In this document: positions 18,144-26,734 of the stretch, in pieces | Layout of the letters: every line of letters begins with the position of its first letter | How positions within the stretch are numbered: position 1 is the stretch's first letter | Assembly (NCBI GenBank): GCA_007694055.1 | Contig: RECK01000181.1 | Span: 1-37,363 of the forward strand | DNA: 37,363 nt | Direction: 5' to 3' | Origin: Wenzhouxiangella sp. | GTDB lineage: Bacteria; Pseudomonadota; Gammaproteobacteria; Xanthomonadales; Wenzhouxiangellaceae | The notes under the pieces: generated by a model | Database searches by the model: none | Told to the model about the DNA's origin: nothing | Seen by the model: only the letters and a program-made list of their open reading frames with translations | Position numbers and translations under genes: made by a program

Positions 18144-19175
18144 GTGTCATTCATTCTTGATGCACTGCGTAAATCGGAAGCCCGCCGACGCATGGGCGAA
18201 GGGCCGGATCTGAGCCGCGCGCCGCAGGGTGGCAGAACGGGCAAGATGCGCCGGGCAGGTCGTTGGGCAGGCGCAGGCGTGCTGGTCGTGGTCGCGCTGG
18301 CATTTGCAGGCACCGCCTGGATCGGGCGCGACCTCATCAGCGGGCAGCTCGCCCAATGGGCCGGTTCGGCACCTCCCGACCTTGCCATTCCTTCTGACCG
18401 GCCGTTGCTGGCCGAACGCATCGCCGCGCCACCAGCCCCCCTGGAGCGGGGTCTGGCCGGTGCTCCAGATCGCCCGGAACGCGTTTCACCACGGCGGGAA
18501 CAGCCGCCGGCTGTCGATCCCGGGCATCGAGACCGCCGCCTGCCGGATGACGACGAACGCATTGATCGCGCGCTTCCGCGCGAGCGGATCGTGACAGATC
18601 CGGCGGAAATCGAGTCCGAACTGGCCAGGCGCATGGCCGAAGAGCAGGCCCATGGTGCCGAAGAGACCGGGGAATCCGCCGAACCTGCATCCAGACTTCA
18701 ACGCCGACGCCAGGCACCGATGGATCCGGCCCGGGTTGCCGAAATCGAGCGCCAGGTGGCCGAAGCCGAGGCCAGGCGACGCGAGATAGAGCGTGAATCC
18801 GAACGGGCGGCCGAGCTGGAAGCCGAGGAAGCCGCCCGGCTGGCCGGGCTGATCGCGACGCCCGTAGAACCGGAGCGTCAGCAGGAAATCCGGCCAGAAA
18901 CATTGCCGGAAGCGGGCGAGCCCTGGCGCTCTTCGACCACTGCCCGCGAATACGTCCGGGCCTGGGAATTGCCGCTCTCCATTCGCCGTAGCTTGCCGGA
19001 TCTTCGCCTGTCCATTCACGTTTATTCGACCGATGAGGCCCAGCGCTTCGTGCTGGTCAACGGCGAACGCTTTGTCGTCGGTGATCAACTTGGCGACGGC
19101 GCCCGCCTGGTCGATATCCGGCGCGAAGGTGCCGTGGTTGACTTTCGGGACTATCGTTTTTTGCTTGAACCGTGA
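18144..19175 (+). CDS. gspB: General secretion pathway protein GspB (ExeB-like)
   Basis: The partner of GspA in secretin assembly, an inner-membrane protein with a periplasmic C-terminal domain. The 343-residue product starts MSFILDALRKSEARRR, the typical GspB opening, has one membrane helix at about 37-55, a long charged and coiled-coil-like middle rich in Arg and Glu (EIERQVAEAEARRREIERES), and a C-terminal T2SSB-type domain (LPDLRLSIHVYSTDEAQRFV ending DYRFLLEP). The start is a GTG at 18144. It overlaps the next gene, a rhomboid protease, by 4 bp (GTGA). Confidence 0.92.
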   Translation: MSFILDALRKSEARRRMGEGPDLSRAPQGGRTGKMRRAGRWAGAGVLVVVALAFAGTAWIGRDLISGQLAQWAGSAPPDLAIPSDRPLLAERIAAPPAPLERGLAGAPDRPERVSPRREQPPAVDPGHRDRRLPDDDERIDRALPRERIVTDPAEIESELARRMAEEQAHGAEETGESAEPASRLQRRRQAPMDPARVAEIERQVAEAEARRREIERESERAAELEAEEAARLAGLIATPVEPERQQEIRPETLPEAGEPWRSSTTAREYVRAWELPLSIRRSLPDLRLSIHVYSTDEAQRFVLVNGERFVVGDQLGDGARLVDIRREGAVVDFRDYRFLLEP

Positions 19176-19885
19176 CCCAGGCGCTGCGCCTGCAAAGCTT
19201 TCAGCGGCGCAGGCCGGCGCGCTGGCCCTGGGTGCTGGTGGCCTTTTGTCTGATCTGCCTGGTCATCAAGCTGACCCTGATCCTGATGGGCCCGGCCACC
19301 AGCGATGCCTGGCTGCATTTCTGGGGCTTCAGGCCCGACGCCGTCATGACCCTGCTCGGCAAGCACGATCCACGCGACTGGCTGGATGCCGACCTCGCCG
19401 GCCTGGTAACCGCGCTTTTCATGCATGCCGACTGGCTGCACCTGGCCGGCAACCTGGCTTACCTGTGGGTGTTCGGAATTGCCGTGGAGCGGGCCGTCGG
19501 TCATATCCGTTTCGCCCTGTTGTTTCTGCTGCTCGGCGGCCTGGCCAATCTCTACGTGGCCTGGCGTCTGGATGGTTCCGACCTGCTGGTGATCGGCGCC
19601 AGCGGCGGCGTATCGGCCATCATCGGTGTCTATCTGGGCTTGTTTCCCGGTCGTCGCATGGGACTGTGGATCCCGCTCGGGCTTTACCTCCAGTTCGCCC
19701 GGGTGCCCGCGCTGCTGGTGATCGGCTCCTGGTTTACCTTGCAGTTGCTCTACAGCGTGTTCGGCCCCATGTCGGAAACCGTGGCGTGGCCGGCGCACGT
19801 AGCGGGATTTCTGCTCGGCGTAATGGCCGCACTTTTGCTGAGATTGTTTCCACGCAGTCTCCAACTTGAATCCAGGGACGATTGA
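19172..19885 (+). CDS. Rhomboid-family intramembrane serine protease
   Basis: Rhomboids cut transmembrane segments within the membrane. The 237-residue protein has about six hydrophobic helices, the oxyanion-region motif HADWLHLAGN (H85, H90, N94), the catalytic serine in GASG (S144), and the catalytic histidine in WPAHVAGFLLG (H209), so it should be active. It starts at a GTG inside the last codons of gspB. The coupling to a type II secretion gene is noteworthy because rhombosortases, a rhomboid subgroup, process type II secretion substrates with GlyGly-CTERM tails; I cannot assign it to that subgroup from sequence alone. Confidence 0.9.
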   Translation: MTQALRLQSFQRRRPARWPWVLVAFCLICLVIKLTLILMGPATSDAWLHFWGFRPDAVMTLLGKHDPRDWLDADLAGLVTALFMHADWLHLAGNLAYLWVFGIAVERAVGHIRFALLFLLLGGLANLYVAWRLDGSDLLVIGASGGVSAIIGVYLGLFPGRRMGLWIPLGLYLQFARVPALLVIGSWFTLQLLYSVFGPMSETVAWPAHVAGFLLGVMAALLLRLFPRSLQLESRDD

Positions 19886-19891
19886 ATAGCC

Positions 19892-20206
19892 ATGTACAAG
19901 GTCAGCTTTCTCAACCAGGGCAAGGTTTACGAGTTGTTTTGCCGCAAAGTCAGCGGCAGCGACCTGTCCTATGGATTCATCGAGATATCGGAGCTGGTTT
20001 TCGAAACCGATGACTCGGTGGTCATCGATCCCACCGAGGAGCGGCTGCGCGAGGAGTTCGAGGATGTGGAAGTGCTGCACATTCCCATGCATGCCGTCAT
20101 TCGTGTCGAACAGGTGCGAAAACGCGGCATCTGTGCAATCCGCGACTCCAAGTCCGGCGAGAAAGTCACGCCGCTGCCGCTGGACGGTCCACGCCGGAAA
20201 CGCTGA
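19892..20206 (+). CDS. DUF1820-family protein
   Basis: A 104-residue soluble protein with the family's recognisable opening (MYKVSFLNQGKVYELFCRKV) and central YGFIEISELVFE and VIDPTEERLREEFEDV segments, then IPMHAVIRVEQV. Members occur widely in gammaproteobacteria as short cytoplasmic proteins without assigned function. It follows the rhomboid gene by 6 bp, so it is probably the last gene of the gspAB transcript. Confidence 0.88.
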   Translation: MYKVSFLNQGKVYELFCRKVSGSDLSYGFIEISELVFETDDSVVIDPTEERLREEFEDVEVLHIPMHAVIRVEQVRKRGICAIRDSKSGEKVTPLPLDGPRRKR

Positions 20207-20303
20207 CTTCCCGCTCCGAGCCGACCGCGGAGCTAGATTCCCTGTGGTCGACAGGGCAGGGCTGTGCTAAGGTTGGCCGCGATTGAATTCAAGCGGCCTC
20301 AGC

Positions 20304-20897
20304 ATGCGACACACGACTTGTCCAACCCTTTTTGCTGCTCTCTTTCTGCTCTGCGCAAGCGCCGGGGCAGCGGAGTCCGACTCACCCCAGGATGATTTCT
20401 GGAGAGCCCTGTCCGGGCTTTGCGGCCAGGCTTTCGCCGGCCGCCTTGTTTCCTTTGATGAATCCATCGACGCCGGCTGGCTGCCGGAGCGCCTGGTCAT
20501 TCACGTGCGCGAATGCTCGGACCATCAGATCCTGATTCCCCTCCATGTCGGTGAGGATCGCTCCCGAACCTGGGTTCTGACCCGTCTCGACGACGGCATC
20601 CGGCTCAAGCATGACCATCGGCTCGAGAACGGTGACGAGGACGACATGACCTGGTACGGCGGACACACCACCGATCCGGGACGCAGCTGGCGCCAGGTAT
20701 TTCCCGTTGATGACTTCTCGCGACTGCTGTTTCTCAACGGCGGGCTTGAAGGTTCGGTAGCGAACATCTGGTACATGGACGTCCGGCCAGGAGAGCATTT
20801 TGCCTATGGCCTGACCCGGGCCGGGCGCCATTTGCGCGCTGAATTCGACTTGAGTGAAACCATCGAACCCCCGCCGGCTCCCTGGGGCCACGAATAA
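20304..20897 (+). CDS. Secreted protein of unknown function
   Basis: The 197-residue product starts MRHTTCPTLFAALFLLCASA with a probable signal peptide cleaved after AGA (about residue 22-23), so the mature protein is periplasmic or exported. The body is beta-rich with regular patterns such as GIRLKHDHRLENG, WYGGHTTDPG, VANIWYMDV and HFAYGLTRAGRHLRAEFDLS, and ends proline-rich (EPPPAPWGHE). I have an impression of similar uncharacterised secreted proteins in xanthomonad-type genomes, but cannot name a family. The ATG at 20304 is preferred over one seven codons upstream because it begins the signal peptide cleanly. Flanking genes give no functional hint. Confidence 0.8.
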   Translation: MRHTTCPTLFAALFLLCASAGAAESDSPQDDFWRALSGLCGQAFAGRLVSFDESIDAGWLPERLVIHVRECSDHQILIPLHVGEDRSRTWVLTRLDDGIRLKHDHRLENGDEDDMTWYGGHTTDPGRSWRQVFPVDDFSRLLFLNGGLEGSVANIWYMDVRPGEHFAYGLTRAGRHLRAEFDLSETIEPPPAPWGHE

Positions 20898-20935
20898 CCC
20901 ACCCGATCCACAAAACGCGAGGCACTAGAACCCGC

Positions 20936-22537
20936 ATGAACGAAAAAAACAACGGGGGCAACACCTCCGCGTCCAGTCCGAACCCCGACCTGCACAAGGT
21001 TCTGCCTGGCAAGCGCACGATGCTGGAGCGTGCCCTGAACGTGATCGAGGTGGTCGGCAACAAGCTGCCCGACCCGGCCGCCCTGTTCTTCCTGCTGCTG
21101 ATCTTTACCTGGATCATGTCCTGGCTTCTGGCCGGTGTCGACTTCAATGCCATTCACCCGGCCACTGGCGAACCGATCCAGGTCATCAACCAGCTGGCCG
21201 GCGACCAGATGGCCAGTTTCCTGTCCAACATGGTGCGGACGTTCACCAGTTTCGCACCGCTCGGCGTGGTCCTGGTCGCCCTGCTCGGGGTAGGCGTTGC
21301 CGAGCATACCGGTTTCGTCAATGCCGGGCTGAGGCAGGTTCTCGGCTTTACCTCGGTGAAAATCCTGACCCCGATGGTCATCCTGGTCGGTGTCATGAGC
21401 TCTACGGCCGTTGACGCCGGCTACGTCGTGGTAATCCCGCTTGGCGCCGTGATGTTCTATGCCGCAGGGCGCCATCCACTGGCCGGCATTGCCGCCGCCT
21501 TTGCCGGCGTTTCCGGTGGATTCTCGGCCAACTTCATCCCCTCGGCGCTGGACCCCATGCTGGCTGGCATCACCCAGGAAGCTGGGCGGGTAATCAACCC
21601 CGACCTGGTTGTCAATCCATTGGCCAACTGGGGTTTCATGGCCGCGTCCTGCCTGCTGATCGTGATGGCTGGCTGGTGGTTGACCGACCGCATCATCGAG
21701 CCGCGCCTGGTCAAGGACACGCCGGTTGACGGTGATATGTCGGACCAGCCATCCATGGAACCACTGGCGCCCAGGGAAGCTCGTGGCCTGGCGTGGGCCG
21801 TTGTTTCGATTGTGATCGGCGTCGTGATCCTGACCCTGGTAGCGTTGCCAGAAGGCTCCCCGCTGCGTGATGCCGACGGCCAGCTGGGTTCGTTTACCTC
21901 ACCAATGATGCAGGCCATCGTCCCGTTCATTTTCCTGTTTTTCCTTGTTCCGGGCATCGTCTACGGCTATGTGGCCGGCTCGATCAAGAGCCACCACGAC
22001 ATCATCAAGGGCATGAGCAATGCCATGTCGTCGATGGGTTATTACATTGTCATGGCCTTTTTCGCCGCCCAGTTCATTGCCGCCTTCGGCAGCTCCAATA
22101 TCGGCCTTCTGCTGGCCATGTCAGGGGCCAGCTGGCTGGGTGCCATGGAACTGCCGGCGCAGTTGACCGTCATCGGCATCATAGGTTTGACCGTCTTTGT
22201 CAACCTGTTCGTCGGCTCGGCTTCGGCCAAGTGGCTGATCATCGCCCCGATCTTTGTACCCATGCTGATGCAATTGGGGATATCACCCGAGCTGACCCAG
22301 GCGGCTTACCGAATCGGTGACTCTTCCTCAAACATCATCACGCCGCTGTTGCCCTACTTTCCGCTGATCGTCGTCTTTTGCAGACGCTACTTCACCGGAT
22401 CGGGGATCGGAACGCTGATCTCGCTGATGCTGCCCTATGCAATCGTTCTGTGCCTGGTCTGGACCGCATTCCTGATGGTTTTCTGGGGACTGAATATTCC
22501 CCTGGGGCTCCAGGCCAGCTATACCTACCCGGCCTGA
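20936..22537 (+). CDS. AbgT-family transporter
   Basis: An inner-membrane protein of the AbgT family, whose members were linked to p-aminobenzoyl-glutamate uptake and, for MtrF and YdaH, to proton-driven sulfonamide efflux. The 533-residue protein has the expected opening (ERALNVIEVVGNKLPDPAAL), many membrane helices, the family hairpin region (STAVDAGYVVVIPLGAVMFY, then GRHPLAGIAAAFAGVSGGFS) and the late SASAKWLIIAPIFVPML and GDSSSNIITPLLPYFPL segments. Direction and substrate cannot be read from the sequence. It is followed by a strong hairpin and then a sulfotransferase gene. Confidence 0.93.
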   Translation: MNEKNNGGNTSASSPNPDLHKVLPGKRTMLERALNVIEVVGNKLPDPAALFFLLLIFTWIMSWLLAGVDFNAIHPATGEPIQVINQLAGDQMASFLSNMVRTFTSFAPLGVVLVALLGVGVAEHTGFVNAGLRQVLGFTSVKILTPMVILVGVMSSTAVDAGYVVVIPLGAVMFYAAGRHPLAGIAAAFAGVSGGFSANFIPSALDPMLAGITQEAGRVINPDLVVNPLANWGFMAASCLLIVMAGWWLTDRIIEPRLVKDTPVDGDMSDQPSMEPLAPREARGLAWAVVSIVIGVVILTLVALPEGSPLRDADGQLGSFTSPMMQAIVPFIFLFFLVPGIVYGYVAGSIKSHHDIIKGMSNAMSSMGYYIVMAFFAAQFIAAFGSSNIGLLLAMSGASWLGAMELPAQLTVIGIIGLTVFVNLFVGSASAKWLIIAPIFVPMLMQLGISPELTQAAYRIGDSSSNIITPLLPYFPLIVVFCRRYFTGSGIGTLISLMLPYAIVLCLVWTAFLMVFWGLNIPLGLQASYTYPA

Positions 22538-22546
22538 TAAGCACGG

Positions 22547-22583
22547 GCTGCCTCGGGGACACCGCAAAAGTCCCCGAGGCAGC
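22547..22583 (+). terminator. Perfect 14-bp hairpin after the AbgT-family gene
   Basis: Bases 22547-22560 and 22570-22583 are perfect inverted repeats (arm GCTGCCTCGGGGAC) around a 9-base loop. The stem is very stable, but the nearest T run (TCTTTT) lies about 14 bases beyond it, so it is not a textbook intrinsic terminator. Its position just after the stop codon and before the next gene's ribosome site suggests termination or 3'-end protection. Confidence 0.6.
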
Positions 22584-22619
22584 TGAGGAATTGCCGTCTT
22601 TTCTAGAGGAAAATCGTTC

Positions 22620-23552
22620 GTGGTACTGAGTATCGACCGTGGGCTGCACTGGACCATCCTGGTGCTGACTGCGCCCTTGCCCCATGCCTGGCGCGTGAGG
22701 TTGCGCTATCGCTGGCTCCAGAGACTACAGCTGCGCCTGCTGGATCGCGCTGAGCTGCTGATGATTCGCCACCCGAAAACCGGTGGCACCTGGCTGCGGA
22801 CGATGCTGACCCATCTGTACGCCCAGCACTACGGTATTTTCGAGCGGCGGGTATTCAAATCCGACGAGCTGTCACGTCAGAATCCGGCGCTGCCGCGCTG
22901 GGCCATCACCAACGGCACGGCCAGCTGGGAAAAGGTCGTCAGCGAACTGTTCGCCAGCGACTCGCCCCGACTTAGCGGAAAGAAAACCCTGTTCATTGCC
23001 CGTCACCCGGGCGATATCGTGGTCAGCTGGTACATCCAGTACACCAAGCGGACCAAGCACTTCAAGCGCGAACTGCTGGAGTGGGAAGCCTCTGTGCCGA
23101 TTGATCGCGAGAACATCAGTCGCGAAGATTTCATCAAGCACCCCGACTTCGGCCTGCCCTGGCTGATTCGATACCACAACTTCTGGGCCATGCAGCTCAA
23201 GCAGCGCGACGATGCACTGATCGTGCGCTACGAGGACCTGCGCCTGGACACCGCCGCCACCTTGCGCCGCATTACCGACTTCATCGGAGCGCCGTTTAGC
23301 GAAGAGGAAATCGCCAGGACCGTCGCCTTCGGCGATTTTGAAAACATGCGCAAGCTGGAAAGCAAGAACTACTTCCAGAACAACTCCCTGCGGCTGCGCA
23401 GTACCACCGACCCGGAGATGCGCAAGGTGCGGCGGGCCCAGGTCGGTGGTTACCGGAATGACCTTGAAGCGGAGCCGGAACTGCTGGACTGGATCGAAAC
23501 CCGCGTCAACAACGACCTCGACCCGGTATTCGGCTACCGGGACACGGGGTAG
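22620..23552 (+). CDS. Sulfotransferase-domain protein
   Basis: Transfers sulfate from PAPS to an unknown acceptor. The 310-residue protein has the 5'-phosphosulfate loop RHPKTGGTW (50-58) and the 3'-phosphate motif ARHPGDIVVSW (127-137), and near the end RRAQVGGYRNDL, resembling the PAPS-binding RxGxxGDW region. The KxHxP-type motif that often supplies the catalytic histidine is not obvious; the matching region reads WAITNGTAS. It starts at a GTG with AGAGGA nine bases upstream. Its last 19 bp overlap the 3' end of the convergent yibQ gene. No PAPS-synthesis gene is nearby. Confidence 0.85.
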   Translation: MVLSIDRGLHWTILVLTAPLPHAWRVRLRYRWLQRLQLRLLDRAELLMIRHPKTGGTWLRTMLTHLYAQHYGIFERRVFKSDELSRQNPALPRWAITNGTASWEKVVSELFASDSPRLSGKKTLFIARHPGDIVVSWYIQYTKRTKHFKRELLEWEASVPIDRENISREDFIKHPDFGLPWLIRYHNFWAMQLKQRDDALIVRYEDLRLDTAATLRRITDFIGAPFSEEEIARTVAFGDFENMRKLESKNYFQNNSLRLRSTTDPEMRKVRRAQVGGYRNDLEAEPELLDWIETRVNNDLDPVFGYRDTG

Positions 23553-24334
23553 GGCGGAGTCTCCAGGCCGGTCACCAGGGTCTTGCGACGGGCAAGGTCC
23601 GAAACCGGCACCAGCTCGAAGCCCTGACCCTCGAGTTCCGGCAGCGCCCGCTCGAGAAACGCCAGGGTTTCATTGCGCGGATGGCCAATGGCAACGGCGT
23701 ATCCGTGACGGCGCGCCATCGCGAGCAGCTGGGTCCAGGCATCGGCAATACTGTCCGGATCGGGAAAGTGATCGAGAAAGACGTGGCGCCGCGTCGCGGA
23801 CAGCCCGGCGGCCAGGGCTTTCCTTTCCAGCACCGTGTCCGGAGCGGTGCGGCTGTCAAGCACGAACAGGTTGCGCCCTTGTTCCGAGTTGATCCGCCGA
23901 AGCCCGTCGATCAGCATCGATACGGCCTCGGAATCCCGGGTGAAACGACTGCCCTGGTGATTGTTGATACCGACCGCACCTTCCACCCGGGCCAGCGCAT
24001 CGGCCAGGTGCAAGGCCATTTTCTCTGCCGGCCAGTCCAGCCCCACGCAGGTCAGGGCCGGCTCGCAGTCATCCTGGAACAGCCCGGCCAAGGGCAGATG
24101 AATGAGCACTTCGCGGTACTGGGTGCGGGCCTGCCGGGACAGGCGCCTGGCACCTGGAGACTCCGGAATGATGGCCACGGTCACCCTGGAGTCCAGTGCC
24201 ATGATGGCCTGGTCGAGCCGGTCCTGGTAACCCAGATCGTCCATCACGATGGCAATGCGCGGCGTCTCCGCAGCCAGGCTCAGCCACAGGCAAACCAGCG
24301 TCACACCGATACTCCCCCTGACCAGCGACTTCAT
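23534..24334 (-). CDS. yibQ: Divergent polysaccharide deacetylase family protein (YibQ-like)
   Basis: A 266-residue exported protein with an N-terminal signal peptide (about 1-22) and a domain related to polysaccharide deacetylases, with IAIVMDDLGYQ, VTVAIIPESPGAR, LIHLPL and GINNHQGSRFT segments. The family is placed with envelope genes and its activity is not well defined. Its ATG shares one base with the ctpA stop (TAATG), so translation is likely coupled. Order gpmI-envC-ctpA-yibQ matches pseudomonads; E. coli has gpmI-envC-yibQ. Confidence 0.9.
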   Translation of the reverse strand: MKSLVRGSIGVTLVCLWLSLAAETPRIAIVMDDLGYQDRLDQAIMALDSRVTVAIIPESPGARRLSRQARTQYREVLIHLPLAGLFQDDCEPALTCVGLDWPAEKMALHLADALARVEGAVGINNHQGSRFTRDSEAVSMLIDGLRRINSEQGRNLFVLDSRTAPDTVLERKALAAGLSATRRHVFLDHFPDPDSIADAWTQLLAMARRHGYAVAIGHPRNETLAFLERALPELEGQGFELVPVSDLARRKTLVTGLETPPYPVSR

Positions 24335-25527
24335 TACTCGATCTGCCCACTACCGCGATACAGGCGTTCGGCGCTGCGGAACAGGGCCAGGGCTTCCTCG
24401 ACCAGCGGGTCTTGTCCATCCGGCAGGTCGGCATGCCTGGCCGGATTGGCGCGGACATCGGGTTCGATACCGAATTCCTCGATGGATCGTCCCAGCGGGG
24501 TGAAATAGCGTGCCGTGGTCAGGCGAATGCCGCCGCCATTGCGCAGTGGCCATACGGTCTGCACCGAACCCTTGCCAAAAGTCGGCTCGCCAAGAATCAT
24601 GGCCCGGGCATGATCCTGCAAGGCGCCGGCAACGATCTCCGAGGCCGAAGCCGAGGCCTGATTGACCAGGACCACCATCGGCACCCCGGCCAGGTTCTCG
24701 CCGGCATGGCTGGACAGGCTCAGGTTTTCCTCCGCGTTGCGGCTTTCGGTGTAGACAACCAGCTTGTCGGATAGAAAACGATCAGCAACGGCTACCGCGG
24801 CATGAAGCATGCCGCCGGGATTATCCCGCAGATCCAGTACCAGCCCGGCTGGCCGTGCCTCCTCCCGCTCCAGCTCGGCCAGAATGTCATCCAGCTCGGT
24901 GGCCGTGTTCTGCTGAAACTGGCGCAATCGAATGACCGCGTACCCCCCCGGCAATGTTTCCAGCGTGGCGCTGTTGCGATGAATGATTTCCCTGCGCAGG
25001 GCAAAGCGCAGCGAGTCCTTTTCCCCATCGCGCTCGACGATCAGGTCTACGTCCGTGCCGGGCGTGCCGCGCAGCCAGGTCGTGGCCTGGCCGGTATTTT
25101 CCGATGTCAGCGCCCGGTCGTCGATGGCGACGATGCGATCACCCGGCATGAGACCGGCGCGCTTGGCCGGAGAATCCCGCATCGCGTCGATCACGCGCAG
25201 GTGATCTTCCTGCACCGAAATGCGAATGCCCAGGCCACCATAGCGCCCGGAAGCCTGCTCTTCGACATTTCGGAACTCATCGGGGCTGAGCCAGTTCGAG
25301 TGCGGATCCAGCTCCGAGAGCATGCCCCGAATGGCGGCCTCCAGCAGCTTGCGATCGTCGATATCGTCCACGTGATGGGCCTTGATGTAGCCCCAGGCAT
25401 CGGCGAAGGCGCGCAGATCCTCAAGGCTGACCTGCCCGGCGCGCACGGGCAGCGTGCCCAGCAGCAGTGCTGCGGCCAGCAGGCCGGTCAGCAAAAAACG
25501 CAAGCAATGGGTCAGGTCGGTGGACAT
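24334..25527 (-). CDS. ctpA: S41 carboxyl-terminal processing peptidase
   Basis: A periplasmic serine protease with a Ser-Lys dyad, of the type that trims or degrades envelope proteins including peptidoglycan hydrolases. The 397-residue protein has a signal peptide (about 1-30), an N-terminal helical region, a PDZ domain (about 95-175, GLGIRISVQEDHLRVID and PGDRIVAIDD), and the S41 core with GLVLDLRDNPGG, the probable nucleophile S294 in ASASASE, and K319 and Q323 in GKGSVQ. Spacing between Ser and Lys is the 25 residues seen in E. coli Tsp. It lies 52 bp downstream of envC. Confidence 0.94.
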   Translation of the reverse strand: MSTDLTHCLRFLLTGLLAAALLLGTLPVRAGQVSLEDLRAFADAWGYIKAHHVDDIDDRKLLEAAIRGMLSELDPHSNWLSPDEFRNVEEQASGRYGGLGIRISVQEDHLRVIDAMRDSPAKRAGLMPGDRIVAIDDRALTSENTGQATTWLRGTPGTDVDLIVERDGEKDSLRFALRREIIHRNSATLETLPGGYAVIRLRQFQQNTATELDDILAELEREEARPAGLVLDLRDNPGGMLHAAVAVADRFLSDKLVVYTESRNAEENLSLSSHAGENLAGVPMVVLVNQASASASEIVAGALQDHARAMILGEPTFGKGSVQTVWPLRNGGGIRLTTARYFTPLGRSIEEFGIEPDVRANPARHADLPDGQDPLVEEALALFRSAERLYRGSGQIE

Positions 25528-25579
25528 AAGTCACAGTGGTCTCGACAGACCTGAAATCTATCATCTTTCCGGGGCCAAT

Positions 25580-26734
25580 TCATCGTTGCAACCAGCCGGC
25601 CGGATTGATTGGCTGGCCATTGCGACGCAGCTCGAAATACAGGCCGGTCTGTCCGGCTGCGCCCGAATCACCGACCGTGGCAATGACCTCACCCGGACGA
25701 ACCCAGTCGCCCACATCGCGAAGCAGCGCTTCGTTGTGGGCGTAAAGCGACATGAAACCATCGCCATGTTCAATGATCAGGATCAGCCCGTAGCCCCGCA
25801 GCCAGTCAGCATAGGCAACGCGTCCATAAGCGACCGCCATGACTTCCGATCCGGCTGCCGCCTCGAACAGCCAGCCGTTCCAGACCAGGTCTCCGGCCCG
25901 ATGGTCACCGAAACGGCGCTGCACGGTGCTGCTGCGCACCGGCTGGGGCAACTGCCCCCGCATCTCGGCGATCGGGGTGACTTCGATTTCCGGCGGGATA
26001 TCGGCCAGGGCCTGGGCCAGTTCGTCGATCAGGGCCGCCAGCTCGGCCGCGGCGCTTTCCAGCCCAGCCAGCTCCTCCTGGCGCGTAAGGATGCGCTGTT
26101 CCAGGCGCTCCAGGGCCTGCTCCCGCTCATTCCGGGCAAGTTGCAGACTGTCGATAAGTTGTTGTTGCCGCTCGGCCAGGCGCTCAAGCTCGGCTTGGCG
26201 CTCGAGCGCTGCCTGGCGATTGACATCCAGCGCCTCCACGGTCACGGCCAGGGCCCGAATTGACGCCAACCGCGACCGGGTCAGGTAGCCGTGATAGGCC
26301 AGGCTTCGATTGAGCGGACGCGGATCGTCCTGGCCAAGAATCAACCGCAGCCTGGAAGCATTGCCCTGGCGGTAGGCCAGCGCCAGCTGTCCGCTCAGAA
26401 TCAAGGTGTTTTCTTCCATCCGGTCGTTCAGCTCGGCCTGCTCTGCAGCCAGCCGGGCAAGCTCGGCGCGCTGCTCCTCGATCGAATCCAGCGTCTGGCG
26501 CCGGGCTCTTTCTGCGGCTGACACGGTCCGCTCGCTTTCGGCCAGCTGATCGAGCACGATGTCCCGTTCGCCCAGCGAGGCACCCAGGCGCTGGCGGATG
26601 AGCTCGATCTGGGCGCGCATATCGTCCAGCTGCGCCTCCAGTTCGACCCGATCGACCGTATCGGCACGCACAAGCCCCATCGACCCGGGCACAGCCAGCA
26701 GGCCGCTCAGGGCAAGCAGGAGCAGCGCTCTCAA
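25580..26734 (-). CDS. envC: Murein hydrolase activator EnvC
   Basis: EnvC activates the amidases that split septal peptidoglycan during division, working in the periplasm with FtsEX. The 384-residue protein has a signal peptide (about 1-24), a long coiled coil (about 28-250, rich in Glu, Gln, Leu and Arg) and a LytM domain (about 270-384). The LytM zinc ligands are largely missing: the usual first His/Asp is replaced in VWNGWLFEAAAG, and the final HxH reads LYF, so it should be an activator rather than a hydrolase, as in E. coli. It starts at a TTG that overlaps the gpmI stop by 4 bp (TTGA), so expression depends on coupling to gpmI. Confidence 0.93.
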   Translation of the reverse strand: MRALLLLALSGLLAVPGSMGLVRADTVDRVELEAQLDDMRAQIELIRQRLGASLGERDIVLDQLAESERTVSAAERARRQTLDSIEEQRAELARLAAEQAELNDRMEENTLILSGQLALAYRQGNASRLRLILGQDDPRPLNRSLAYHGYLTRSRLASIRALAVTVEALDVNRQAALERQAELERLAERQQQLIDSLQLARNEREQALERLEQRILTRQEELAGLESAAAELAALIDELAQALADIPPEIEVTPIAEMRGQLPQPVRSSTVQRRFGDHRAGDLVWNGWLFEAAAGSEVMAVAYGRVAYADWLRGYGLILIIEHGDGFMSLYAHNEALLRDVGDWVRPGEVIATVGDSGAAGQTGLYFELRRNGQPINPAGWLQR

